NCBI RefSeq assembly: GCF_005221385.1
Contig: NZ_CP039904.1
Location: forward strand, 1,337,501-1,401,500
DNA length: 64,000 nt
From: Agrobacterium tumefaciens
GTDB lineage: Bacteria; Pseudomonadota; Alphaproteobacteria; Rhizobiales; Rhizobiaceae
Reading direction: 5' to 3'
A program made the position numbers and the translations under genes. The notes under the pieces are model-generated. The model did no database searches, was not told where the DNA came from, and saw only the letters and a program-made list of their open reading frames with translations. Shown here piece after piece: positions 20,313 to 28,796 of this stretch (position 1 is the first letter of the stretch; each line of letters opens with the position of its first letter).

Positions 20313-21200
20313 TTGGACATCGAAGACCTGCGGACCTTCGTGGAAGTTGCCGATACTGGCGGGGTTTCTCCAGCCGCGCGGCGGCTCGGCATTTCCAAGT
20401 CGATGGTCAGCCGGCGACTTATTCGGCTTGAAAAGGATTTGGGTGTGCAGTTGCTCGCCCGCACGACGCGCGGCGCCGCCCTTACGGAGGCTGGGATCAC
20501 CTTCCGGGAACACGCTGCAAAAGCCTGCGCCGAGATCGACATTGCCAAGGAGACGATATTGCCCGCCGGCGACCTTCGCGGTCGACTAAGAATAGCAGCT
20601 CCGCTCACATTCGGTCCAACGCACTTCGCCCCTGTGCTCGCATCTCTGGCGCAGCGCCATCCGGAGTTACAGGTTCACGCCAGCTATACCGATCGGTTCG
20701 TTGACCTGATTGCAGAAGGGTTCGACTGCGCGATAAGAGTTGGCCATCTTGCCGACTCGAATATGCTTGCAAGACGCGTCGGCTGGACGACGGCCAAATA
20801 TGTTGCAACACCGGACTACATCAAAAAGCACGGTTCACCCGAAACGCCAGAGGAATTCCTCACGCATGAGGTTGTCATGCAGGGAACTGAAACCTGGCTG
20901 GCGATGGATGGGGATAAGATCATTACGCTGAAGCCCCAGGGCCGATTCAAAGCCGACAATGCCGTGGCTCTTGTGGCTGCAGCACTTGCGGGAATTGGCC
21001 TTGCCGGTGTCCCTGACGAATTAATTAAGGAGCATCTGGCTTCCGGCGCGTTGGTCCCGGTCATGACGCACTATCCGCCGCCCAAATTGGGCATCTATGT
21101 GATCCGGCCGCCGGGGCAGCACCCCGCACGCAAGATACGGGTGCTCACCGAGATGCTGGTCGAGTGTTTTGAAGACTTTTCGACACACCTTGAAAACTAA
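20313..21200 (+). CDS. LysR family transcriptional regulator (paralogue 2)
   Basis: 295 residues. A TTG start at 20313 is chosen because AGGAACG lies 6 bases before it and because the resulting MDIEDLRTFVEVADTGG matches the N-terminus of paralogue 1. The open frame extends far upstream through the noncoding leader, which would give a false 371-residue protein. HTH VSPAARRLGISKSMVSRRLIRLEKDLG is followed by a PBP2-like effector domain with DRFVDLIAEGFDCAIRVGHL. It is divergent from the isochorismatase-family gene and probably controls it and itself. Confidence 0.93.
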   Translation: MDIEDLRTFVEVADTGGVSPAARRLGISKSMVSRRLIRLEKDLGVQLLARTTRGAALTEAGITFREHAAKACAEIDIAKETILPAGDLRGRLRIAAPLTFGPTHFAPVLASLAQRHPELQVHASYTDRFVDLIAEGFDCAIRVGHLADSNMLARRVGWTTAKYVATPDYIKKHGSPETPEEFLTHEVVMQGTETWLAMDGDKIITLKPQGRFKADNAVALVAAALAGIGLAGVPDELIKEHLASGALVPVMTHYPPPKLGIYVIRPPGQHPARKIRVLTEMLVECFEDFSTHLEN

Positions 21201-21369
21201 GGCCCGAATGACGCGGAGCCGCGTGCGGATTCATGACAATCGTGGAGCGCGTGTTGGAAACGTCTCATAATTGAACGGCTGAATGTCGTCCACCACGTTC
21301 AATCTCTATGTCCCGGGCCTGACGTGAGCCGACGTCTACACACGATTTCTCACCGGTCCGCCAATTATG

Positions 21370-22377
21370 TCAATTAGCGTCAAGAGGGACAATGCTGCCG
21401 CCTTCCGCGTGCAACCGGGAGAGATAGGTGGCGTGATCGAGAACCTGAAAAGGAAAATACAGCCCTGCCGGGGTCGGCCTATTACCGTCCAGCCCGATCA
21501 GTCGTTCAAGGATCATGCTGACGCCTAGTGCAGTCAAGGGCGCAGCGCCGCCCGGGTGAAACACTGCATAACGGTTGTAAAGCGGCTGTCCGTCGTGACC
21601 CTCACCAGCCAGTTCGATGATGATCTCCGTCGACTTGGGTTCGCCGCGGCGACGGGACGTACTCACGCCGGTCGCGATGTTGAACTGTACATTCGGCGCC
21701 CCGGTTGCTGCCGCCAGGCCGGCAACATCGATAGACGAAAAGCCTGTCGCAGTTGTTCTGGTACCATCGATTGCATGGAACTCGGCCTTGGCGTCTTCTT
21801 CACTACGCCAGATATAGCTGCCGTCACGACGGGTGAGGGCGGCGGGCATCATCCGGTTCAGCCGCTCAAAATCCTCGGCGACGGCTGGACCGCCACCATC
21901 CTGCTCATCGACAAGGGCACCGATCCTGATTTCGTGAAGTCGGGCAAATGGTTTGGCGCATGTGAGGGTAGCAACGGTTGTGGCGCCGACCAGCCATTCA
22001 TAGCCAAGGACGACTGCCGCGGCGTCTGGCGCGTGCATATAGGTCGCAACTTCGGGAGCAATTTCATAGACGCCTGAAGAAATCCCCAGATGTGGTACCC
22101 TGCGGCTTTGAGCGAAGCGCAGGCTAGCCAATCGTTCGTCAGTGTAAAAAATCGCAACGGCACTTATCTGGCGATCACCGAGACCGAGATCGTCAGCATG
22201 CGTGTCGATCAAGACGCCCTCTGCTCGCCCGATCTCACCAGCGGCGCTGCGGCTTTTGAGCAGATCGCGCCCACCGATCAATAAAGGAACATCCGGGTAA
22301 ACGGAGCGAAGCGCGCGGGCAGTCAGACGCCCGATCGCGCCCGTGCCACCCATCAGGAGAATAGGATGGGAAATCAT
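21370..22377 (-). CDS. NAD(P)-binding saccharopine dehydrogenase-like protein
   Basis: 335 residues. An N-terminal Rossmann fold carries PILLMGGTGAIGRLTARAL (GGTGAIG at 10-16) and the second strand ends in GGRD, which favours NADP. The remainder resembles the saccharopine dehydrogenase/trans-acting enoyl-reductase group, of uncertain function. It diverges from a TetR gene, with a pair of CCTAC-N5-GTAGG operators in between, and so is very likely that regulator's target. No other genes share the transcript. The substrate is unknown. Confidence 0.85.
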   Translation of the reverse strand: MISHPILLMGGTGAIGRLTARALRSVYPDVPLLIGGRDLLKSRSAAGEIGRAEGVLIDTHADDLGLGDRQISAVAIFYTDERLASLRFAQSRRVPHLGISSGVYEIAPEVATYMHAPDAAAVVLGYEWLVGATTVATLTCAKPFARLHEIRIGALVDEQDGGGPAVAEDFERLNRMMPAALTRRDGSYIWRSEEDAKAEFHAIDGTRTTATGFSSIDVAGLAAATGAPNVQFNIATGVSTSRRRGEPKSTEIIIELAGEGHDGQPLYNRYAVFHPGGAAPLTALGVSMILERLIGLDGNRPTPAGLYFPFQVLDHATYLSRLHAEGGSIVPLDAN

Positions 22378-22402
22378 TGTCGTATGTCCTCACCTGGGAT
22401 AA

Positions 22403-22440
22403 CCTACAAATGGTAGGCTGTTGTACCTACTAAAAGTAGG
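22403..22440. promoter_or_regulatory. Double TetR operator
   Basis: Two 15-bp inverted repeats, CCTACAAATGGTAGG (22403-22417) and CCTACTAAAAGTAGG (22426-22440), share the form CCTAC-N5-GTAGG with centres 23 bp apart. They lie between the divergent dehydrogenase-like gene and tetR, and the second ends 18 bases before the tetR GTG start. Confidence 0.8.
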
Positions 22441-22458
22441 TTACGCAAGGACCCCACA

Positions 22459-23070
22459 GTGACAGGCACTTCCAATCATGTCGGCATACGGACCTCATCA
22501 CGTAGGCTTTCGAAAGGAGAAAGACGACGGCAACTGCTCGATACTGCATTGTTGATCGTCCGCGATGAAGGTGCAGACCGTCTGACGCTGGGTAATCTCG
22601 CCTCCCGTGCCGGAATTTCGAAACCAGTGGCATACGAACATTTCGGTACCCGTTCAGGTCTGCTCATCGAGCTTTACCGGTGGATTGATGAGGAGCGGGT
22701 GAAGGCCTTTCGAACCGCGATGGCAGCCGGTGCGCGGAGTCTGGAGGAAACCATTCGTCTACTGGCGGAAGCCTATATCGGTTGCGCAGCTGACGTAACG
22801 GATGAATTCCATACCGTCGGCGCAGCTTTAACCGGGAGCGAGGAAAAAGCCGTCGTATTTAAGGAATTGCTCGACAACTCGGTCCAGATGTTCACTGCAG
22901 TCCTTATGCCCTTCGACACTCTCCCGGCAGAAGAATTAGAGAAGCGTTGCATCGGCTTCGTCGGCGCGGGAGAAGCGCTTTCGTCGGCAGTAGTGCGTCA
23001 GACTTTGCATCAGAGGGAAGCCGTCGAGGTCTTTGCATCGCTGATTGGTGGTGGAATGGTTGCACCATAA
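22459..23070 (+). CDS. TetR/AcrR family transcriptional regulator
   Basis: 203 residues from GTG 22459. The HTH is LTLGNLASRAGISKPVAYEHFGTRSGLLIELYRWID, a standard TetR DNA-binding domain after a short basic arm (RRLSKGERRRQLLDTAL). The C-terminal domain is the ligand sensor, with no family-specific motif recognised. It is divergent from the NAD(P)-binding protein and probably autoregulated through the double operator just upstream. Confidence 0.92.
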   Translation: MTGTSNHVGIRTSSRRLSKGERRRQLLDTALLIVRDEGADRLTLGNLASRAGISKPVAYEHFGTRSGLLIELYRWIDEERVKAFRTAMAAGARSLEETIRLLAEAYIGCAADVTDEFHTVGAALTGSEEKAVVFKELLDNSVQMFTAVLMPFDTLPAEELEKRCIGFVGAGEALSSAVVRQTLHQREAVEVFASLIGGGMVAP

Positions 23071-23234
23071 ATTATCAGGCTCGGGGAGATATGGACGGAA
23101 GTCCCATCCGAGGCAACGGCTGGGAGAAATCGGCGCTTCTGTCCTTCCTTCAACGTGGATCGTCCGTATGTTGTCAAAATGACGAATAACCGCGCTCGAG
23201 ACCAGGTGACCTTCCTGTTCGCACCGCCCACCGT

Positions 23235-23621
23235 TCAGACCGCAGGCTGATCTTGGCGTGCGTCAAAACTACGCTGACAGTCCTGTATCACATCGATGTT
23301 CTCAATGGTCCATTCGAACAGGATTGAGAACGGCTCTTGCAGCGACCTGCCAAGCGGCGTCAGCGCATATTCGACGCCGAGCACGCGTCCATCCAGAACC
23401 CTGCGCGTCACCATGCCGTTGCGTTCCAGTTTGCGCAGCGTCTGGGTCAGCACACGCTGGGTGACGCCATCGAGACGGCGTTTGATCGCATTGAAGCGAC
23501 GCGGCTCGCTGAGCACCGCCAGCACCATCATCGACCACTTGTCGGCCATCTGGTCGAGGATCACCCGGCTCGGGCAGTCGGCACGGTAAACCGGGTCATT
23601 TTCACTTCTTGGTTCATCCAT
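23235..23621 (-). CDS. HxlR family transcriptional regulator
   Basis: 128 residues, winged helix of the HxlR/MarR-like type: CPSRVILDQMADKWSMMVLAVL, RFNAIKRRLDGVTQRVLTQTLRKLERNGMV, VEYALTPLGRSL. The single Cys near the N-terminus (DCPSR) is the position used as a redox or electrophile sensor in YodB/HypR-like members. It diverges from an enoyl-CoA hydratase gene and the 126 bp between contain a GTAT-N7-ATAC palindrome. Thiol-reactive quinones or aldehydes are plausible signals, by family analogy. Confidence 0.93.
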   Translation of the reverse strand: MDEPRSENDPVYRADCPSRVILDQMADKWSMMVLAVLSEPRRFNAIKRRLDGVTQRVLTQTLRKLERNGMVTRRVLDGRVLGVEYALTPLGRSLQEPFSILFEWTIENIDVIQDCQRSFDARQDQPAV

Positions 23622-23671
23622 CGGTATCCTCCGGCATCCCTGGGATGCTTCAGGTGCGTAATTGACGCTAG

Positions 23672-23686
23672 GTATCTGATGAATAC
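23672..23686. promoter_or_regulatory. Candidate HxlR operator
   Basis: GTATCTGATGAATAC is an inverted repeat GTAT-N7-ATAC midway between hxlR and the enoyl-CoA hydratase gene. The N7 spacing equals that of YodB-type sites (TACT-N7-AGTA). Binding is inferred. Confidence 0.5.
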
Positions 23687-23747
23687 TTTAGGATCAATGG
23701 CGCGAAACACCAGCACCAGAATTTCCCGAAGAACAGAGACCTTACAT

Positions 23748-24581
23748 ATGACAGACACAGATTTCCGCCGCCTCCGGATTTCCCGGGCAGACGGTGTTGC
23801 GACGATCACCATCGACAATCCGCCGGTAAACGTTCTCGATGTCTCCTTGATGAGCGAGATGCGGTGCTTTCTTCTCGCCATTCGCGATGACCCTGACACG
23901 CGCGTGCTGGTTTTCCAGAGCGCAGACCCGGATTTTTTCATCGCCCATGTCGACATGACATTGATCGATGAACCGCACGCCTTCGACGATTTGGTTCGCG
24001 AGGCTCCTGAAGGCCTTAACCCGTTCCAGGCGTTCGGCGAACTTCTGCGCGAACAGCCGCAGGTAACGATCGTAAAACTCGCCGGACTGGCACGTGGGGG
24101 CGGTGCCGAGTTTGTCGCTGCGGCAGACATGACATTTGCCGCCGAGGGTCGAGCCGGGCTTGGCCAATGCGAAGCGTTGATGGGCATCACACCGGGCGGC
24201 GGGGCCACGCAATATCTGTCCAGCCGGATGACGCGCGGCCGTGCACTAGAAGTGATCCTTGGCGCCGATCTCATCGACGCGGCGACGGCGGAACGCTATG
24301 GCTGGATCAACCGGGCACTGCCTGCCTCGGAGCTTGATGGCTTCGTCGACCGGTTGGCGCGCAATATCGCCGCTTTACCCGAAGGCGTCATCGCCGCCGC
24401 AAAAAAAGCGGTGCCGCCCGTAAACCTGCGGGAAGGCTTCAGTCGCGAGCACGACGCCTGGGCGGGGCTGTTCGCACGTCCTGCGGCCGAGAAGCTCATC
24501 CGGGGCGGGCTTAAGGCAGGGGCACAGACCAAGGACGGCGAGCGAAACCTGGAAGGTCTGCTCCGTGAGCTGCGGGCTTGA
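23748..24581 (+). CDS. Enoyl-CoA hydratase/isomerase family protein
   Basis: 277 residues from ATG 23748; the open frame continues upstream through the hxlR gene but that part is antisense shadow. It has the crotonase fold with ITIDNPPVNVLD, the oxyanion segment KLAGLARGGGAEFVAAADMTFA and GQCEALMGITPGGGATQYL. The first oxyanion segment reads DPDFFIAHVD, matching the crotonase HxDhK-like region only loosely, and the usual catalytic Glu pair should be checked. Members of this subgroup next to HxlR regulators are common in rhizobia, with unknown substrates. An SDR remnant follows on the same strand. Confidence 0.88.
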   Translation: MTDTDFRRLRISRADGVATITIDNPPVNVLDVSLMSEMRCFLLAIRDDPDTRVLVFQSADPDFFIAHVDMTLIDEPHAFDDLVREAPEGLNPFQAFGELLREQPQVTIVKLAGLARGGGAEFVAAADMTFAAEGRAGLGQCEALMGITPGGGATQYLSSRMTRGRALEVILGADLIDAATAERYGWINRALPASELDGFVDRLARNIAALPEGVIAAAKKAVPPVNLREGFSREHDAWAGLFARPAAEKLIRGGLKAGAQTKDGERNLEGLLRELRA

Positions 24582-24601
24582 CGCCTCGGCTTCGCCCGAC
24601 G

Positions 24602-24889
24602 TTCCGCACTTATACGATGTCCGAGGCGGCACTCACCTCTTTCACCCGCGGGCTGTCGCGCTAACTTGGTCCGAACGGCATTACCGTAAACCTAGTGCAA
24701 CCCGGGTCGGTGAATACCGACGTAAATCCGTCAGACGGTGCGGCCGCCAACTTCCAGCACAACCTTACGTCGCTGGGATGTTTCGGCGAGCCACGCGAAA
24801 TCGCGAACCTTGTGGTCTTTCTTGCAAGTCCTGCCGCGAGCCTGATTACGGGCGCCATCCTGACCGCCGATCGGGGTGCGGTAGCCTGA
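24602..24889 (+). pseudogene. SDR family oxidoreductase, C-terminal remnant with in-frame stop
   Basis: One reading frame encodes the last third of an SDR: YTMSEAALTSFTRGLSR, then a TAA stop at 24662-24664, then LGPNGITVNLVQPGSVNTD and ending FLASPAASLITGAILTADRG, the standard C-terminal block with the YxxxK motif changed to YTMSE (catalytic Lys lost). There is no N-terminal Rossmann part upstream; the fragment begins right after the enoyl-CoA hydratase gene. Two lesions (truncation and nonsense) show that it is dead. Confidence 0.83.
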
Positions 24890-25066
24890 CTGTGCTCGAT
24901 CTTCCGTATGCCGGGGGCGAACCGTGGCTCCACCCGCGGATGATCAGTGTGTGGATAGCCATCCGTAACAGCAGATCGGGACAGTGCACACTCCCGCACC
25001 AGATGATCCCGTATCTCCCGGCCCTGCACTGCCGCGCTGACAGTGAAGGGATGTTCCGCCAAGTGG

Positions 25067-27124
25067 TCAATCCATCTTCGTAGCGTCGAGGCCGGTCCAA
25101 TGCGCGGCGAATGCCCAGAGGTCGGTGATTTCGTCGATTGCCTTACCGGTGGGTTTCCCGGCACCGTGGCCGGCCCGCCTGTCGACCCGCAGGATCCGCG
25201 GTTTGTCGCCGAGGTTCGCTGCCTGAAGCGCCGCGACATATTTGAAGCTGTGGGCCGGCACGACGCGGTCGTCGGTATCCGCCGTCGTGACCAGGATCGC
25301 CGGATAGGGCATCTCCGAGCGGATCGTGTGATAGGGCGAATAGGACAGGAGGTTGCGAAAGTCGGCTTCCTTCCCTGGATCGCCGTAGTCCCCGATCCAG
25401 AACTGTCCGCCCGTGAAACGGGCGAAGCGCAGCATGTCCATCACGCCGACGCCTGGAAGGGCCGCGGCGAAAAGGTCTGGGCGCTGGTTGGTCACGGCCG
25501 CGACCAATAGCCCGCCATTGGATTCCCCCTGGATTGCGATGCCGTGGGCAGCGGCGATGCCTTCGCGCTTCAGATATTCGGCGGCGGCGACGAAGTCGTC
25601 GAAGACGTTCTGCTTGTTCGCGAGCCGCCCGGCATCGTGCCACGCTTTGCCATATTCCCCGCCGCCGCGCAAATTGGCGACGGCGTAGGCCCCGCCTGCT
25701 TCCACCCATGCGAGGACGGGAGGCGAATAATAAGGGACCATGCTGATGCCGTAGCCGCCATAGCCGTAAAGGATCGTCGGTACCGACGCCTGAACATCTG
25801 CGCGGCGCACGACGAACATCGGAATGCGCGTGCCGTCTTTCGATTGGTAGAAGTGCTGTTCGATGGCGATGCGGCCGAGATCAATCGCGACCTCGGGTTG
25901 GGCCCAGACTTCGAGCTGTCGGCTGGCAACATCGTAGCGGTAGATCGTCATTGGCGCGTCGTAACCGGTGAAGACGAAGAAGGCCTCGTCGTCGTCTGGA
26001 CGTCCGTGAAAACCGCCCGCGCTGCCAATGCCCGGAAGTTCGACTGTTCCATCAGGTTTGCCGTCGGGCATGTATTGGTGGATCTCGGTCTTGGCATGGA
26101 CGAGATAGGTGATGACAAGCCGTCCACCGAGGAGGGCGGCATCGTTCAGCGTAGCGTCGTCTCGCTCCTCGACGAGATCGACGATGCGCAGCTCGGTCGC
26201 GGCGAGGTCGAAAGTGACGATCTTGCCACGCTCGGCCCCATGGTCCGTCATCAGGAAGAACCGGGTCTCCTGATTGCCGGCCACGAACCAGTTATGCCCT
26301 TGAGTCTCGATGACAGGGCGCGGCGTCCACGTCGGGTCGCGTAGGTCGATGATTGACAGTGTGTTGCTGCCCGCGCCGGGAGTAGAATAGATCACGCCAT
26401 AACGCCCGTCCGCTGTCACGCCGACGGTCTGTATGAGGAGCTGACCTTCCGCTGTCGCGTGAACGAGCCGGTCGTCAGCCTGCGCTGTGCCGAGCACGTG
26501 GAAATAGATGGCGTGCCCGGTGACTGGCGCTTCGAATCCGTTCGCCGCGGGCGGCTCCGGAAAACGGGAGTAGAAGAACCCGGATCCGTCATGTGCCCAA
26601 GCGATGGCGGTGAAGCGCGCCCATGCGATTTCGTCGGCAAGGGTGTTTCCACTCTCGACATCGAGAACCCGGATGGTACGCCAGTCAGTTCCACCTTCCT
26701 GGCGGGCAAAGGCAACATGCCGCCCGTCTTCGCTGGGGGCCCATTCTGCCAGGGCCGCCGCGCCATCCTCGGCCCATGCGTTCGGATCTATGAGGATATG
26801 CTCCGGGCCGTACGCCCCTTCGCGCATGACGAGAACCGCCTGGTCGTCAAGCCCGGGATTGCGGGTAAAGAAATAACGGTCTCCGCGCTTTATCGGGGCG
26901 GTCAGGCGGGCATGATCAAAGAGCGCCGCCAGCCGCTGCCGGAAGGTTTCCCGGCCCGGCAGCCCGGCCAGATGTGTTCGCGCCAGTTCGTCTTGCGCCT
27001 GCACCCACTCCGCGACCTCGGGGTGACTGCGTGCATCGCCTTCCAGCCACCGGTATGGATCGGCAATCGTGGTGCCAAAATGCTCTTCCATCGTGTCGGT
27101 GCGTCGGGTTTCGGGATAGATCAT
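25067..27124 (-). CDS. Prolyl oligopeptidase family serine peptidase (S9)
   Basis: 685 residues, the usual size. The N-terminal beta-propeller (about 70-410) is followed by the alpha/beta-hydrolase catalytic domain: GYGGYGISMVP, ANLRGGGEYGKAWHDAG, nucleophile in IQGESNGGLL (Ser535), Asp in TADTDDRVVPAHS (about 616-619) and His653 in RRAGHGAGKP. It starts MIYPETRRTDTMEEHFGTTIADPYRWLE, the conserved S9A entry. No signal peptide is present, so it is probably cytoplasmic and cleaves proline-containing peptides shorter than about 30 residues. It lies 38 bp downstream of a TetR gene on the same strand and is probably in its operon. Confidence 0.95.
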   Translation of the reverse strand: MIYPETRRTDTMEEHFGTTIADPYRWLEGDARSHPEVAEWVQAQDELARTHLAGLPGRETFRQRLAALFDHARLTAPIKRGDRYFFTRNPGLDDQAVLVMREGAYGPEHILIDPNAWAEDGAAALAEWAPSEDGRHVAFARQEGGTDWRTIRVLDVESGNTLADEIAWARFTAIAWAHDGSGFFYSRFPEPPAANGFEAPVTGHAIYFHVLGTAQADDRLVHATAEGQLLIQTVGVTADGRYGVIYSTPGAGSNTLSIIDLRDPTWTPRPVIETQGHNWFVAGNQETRFFLMTDHGAERGKIVTFDLAATELRIVDLVEERDDATLNDAALLGGRLVITYLVHAKTEIHQYMPDGKPDGTVELPGIGSAGGFHGRPDDDEAFFVFTGYDAPMTIYRYDVASRQLEVWAQPEVAIDLGRIAIEQHFYQSKDGTRIPMFVVRRADVQASVPTILYGYGGYGISMVPYYSPPVLAWVEAGGAYAVANLRGGGEYGKAWHDAGRLANKQNVFDDFVAAAEYLKREGIAAAHGIAIQGESNGGLLVAAVTNQRPDLFAAALPGVGVMDMLRFARFTGGQFWIGDYGDPGKEADFRNLLSYSPYHTIRSEMPYPAILVTTADTDDRVVPAHSFKYVAALQAANLGDKPRILRVDRRAGHGAGKPTGKAIDEITDLWAFAAHWTGLDATKMD

Positions 27125-27162
27125 TTTCGGTTCCTTATGCAGCGAAGGGACTGGCCGACCAG

Positions 27163-27774
27163 TTAGCGAGCGACCGGATCGCAGATCGGCAGGGTGCTTG
27201 CTGCGCGAATGGCAGCGGCCAACCGGTCGCAGACTTCATGGTGTTCGAAGTGACGGCCATGGATGAATGTGGCGGTGCATATGTCTTCATCGACAACGCG
27301 CACGGCGGCCATTGCAGCTGCAGCGCAGAGCTTGACGTCGAAGTCTTCGGGCGAGCGCCCGGCGCGCTCGGCAACGATCGCAACGAGTTCGTCTTCTGCT
27401 TGCGCGCTAGCCATCAGATAGGCGGTGCGGATCGCCGGTTCGGTTTTCAGGCGGGAGATCAGGCGCGCCACGGCTACGCCGTCGCTGATTTCCTGCTCTG
27501 TCTTCAGCATCGAGCCAAGTGTATCGTGCAAATAGGCCTCTATCGAGACGTCACGCGGCCAGGCGCGCAACAGCTCAACGAAGCGCAGACCCGTAGCCAT
27601 GAAAAGCGGCTCGATGCAGGCTTCCTTCGAGCGGAAATAGCGCCAGACCGTTCGCTTGGAGAGCCCTGATGCGGCAGCAATCGCATCGCCGCTCGTTTTC
27701 TCGACGCCGTATTTCCAGAACAGATCGGCCGCGTGGCGCGCGACTTCAATTCGCCCCTTCTCAATCTTCGCCAA
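27163..27774 (-). CDS. TetR/AcrR family transcriptional regulator
   Basis: 203 residues from a TTG at 27774, chosen because GGAGGA precedes it by 9 bases; a GTG at 27795 would place that ribosome site inside the gene. The HTH is KTSGDAIAAASGLSKRTVWRYFRSKEACIEPLF. The C-terminal domain ends in a region rich in Ala and acidic residues. The prolyl oligopeptidase gene follows after 38 bp on the same strand, so the regulator probably controls its own operon through TGTCACTTAGTGACA located just upstream. Confidence 0.88.
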   Translation of the reverse strand: MAKIEKGRIEVARHAADLFWKYGVEKTSGDAIAAASGLSKRTVWRYFRSKEACIEPLFMATGLRFVELLRAWPRDVSIEAYLHDTLGSMLKTEQEISDGVAVARLISRLKTEPAIRTAYLMASAQAEDELVAIVAERAGRSPEDFDVKLCAAAAMAAVRVVDEDICTATFIHGRHFEHHEVCDRLAAAIRAASTLPICDPVAR

Positions 27775-27789
27775 ATTCCGATATCCTCC

Positions 27790-27830
27790 TGTCACTTAGT
27801 GACAGCTGAATATTTGGCACTAAGTGACAT
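27790..27830. promoter_or_regulatory. TetR operator pair
   Basis: A perfect 15-bp palindrome TGTCACTTAGTGACA (27790-27804) and a second, imperfect copy around GGCACTAAGTGACAT (27816-27830). It lies directly upstream of the TetR-prolyl oligopeptidase operon. Confidence 0.75.
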
Positions 27831-28256
27831 TTTGGTCAAGGGGTCGACGGAAGCCGCTTCGCCCGGCGCATAAGCAAGCGGCTGACCGAGGCTGCGCCTA
27901 ACATTCCTTTTTTGAAAATTCGATCCGATGGCAAGACGCCGGACTCGTTGGCGTTCAAAGCCCCTCAGATAAAGGGAATCGCAGAGTCGCCATGCATAGT
28001 CGTCTGCAGGGCAACGCTTGATTGGGAGTGCTTCCCAGAATGGAGCATGACATCCTTGATGGGCCTGCCGTTCGACGTTTTGCAACAACGTTTCACATTT
28101 GGGGAGACTATGCTGCTCGCCGATGCAGGACTAACCTCCACGCCACGAAATTCTGATGAAGGCGGCCATTTTTTGGCGGGGCACTTACTGCCGCATCCAT
28201 AATAACGGTGGTTCGAACCGGATCTGGAACGAGAAAAATAAAACCCGGGAAATCAC
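27831..28256. other. Intergenic, no gene seen
   Basis: About 430 bp between the TetR operator and the VOC gene. Open frames on both strands have no protein-like character. It probably contains the promoter of the VOC gene. Confidence 0.5.
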
Positions 28257-28673
28257 ATGGAAGATTTCGTCCATCGCCTTCATCATGTCGGTGTCGTCGT
28301 CAACGACCTGCAGACTAGCCTTGACTGGTATCGGGATAAGCTTGGGTTCGAGCACCAGTACAGTTTCACCTTGCCTGGCGCGCAGGTGGCCATGCTCGTT
28401 CGCGATGAGGCTCGGCTCGAAATCTTTCAAGTCGAAGGTGCTGCCCCGGCAGCAAGCGAGCGAGAAGACATCGAAACACTCCTGAAACGCGGTGGCATCA
28501 ACCATTTCGCGCTCAATGTCGATGAGCTGGAAGAGACCATAGCCGCGCTGGCGGCTAAGGGTGTCGAAATCGTCATGCCGCCGTCCTCCGTCCCCAACCA
28601 TTCCGGCGATCGTTTCGCTTACATCCGAGACAATGACAGGATGCTGATCGAGTTGTTTCAACCGGCGTCCTGA
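28257..28673 (+). CDS. VOC family protein (glyoxalase/dioxygenase fold)
   Basis: 138 residues forming two beta-alpha-beta-beta-beta modules: LHHVGVVVNDLQTSLDWYRDKLGF with an N-terminal His pair (about 9-10), LEIFQVEG with Glu about 55, INHFALNVDELEE with a His about 83, and RDNDRMLIELFQP with the last Glu. The four ligand positions of glyoxalase I-type metal sites are present. The closest functional analogy is with lactoylglutathione lyase-like or methylmalonyl-CoA epimerase-like proteins, and the reaction cannot be told apart from sequence alone. It is encoded singly and converges with the porin gene. Confidence 0.9.
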   Translation: MEDFVHRLHHVGVVVNDLQTSLDWYRDKLGFEHQYSFTLPGAQVAMLVRDEARLEIFQVEGAAPAASEREDIETLLKRGGINHFALNVDELEETIAALAAKGVEIVMPPSSVPNHSGDRFAYIRDNDRMLIELFQPAS

Positions 28674-28796
28674 GAATGGGTGCTGCGATATCGGCACCAG
28701 AATGCATGCGCGGCTTTCCTCATCGTACAGCACCGCGTTTTGCATATCTGACGAGCGATCCGTCGTCCCTAAATGTTCGGCACGGCTGTGCATTCG

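Noticed and set aside
23337..23747. N-terminal extension of the enoyl-CoA hydratase frame
   Set aside because: It is antisense to hxlR and passes through the divergent promoter; the crotonase fold starts at ATG 23748.
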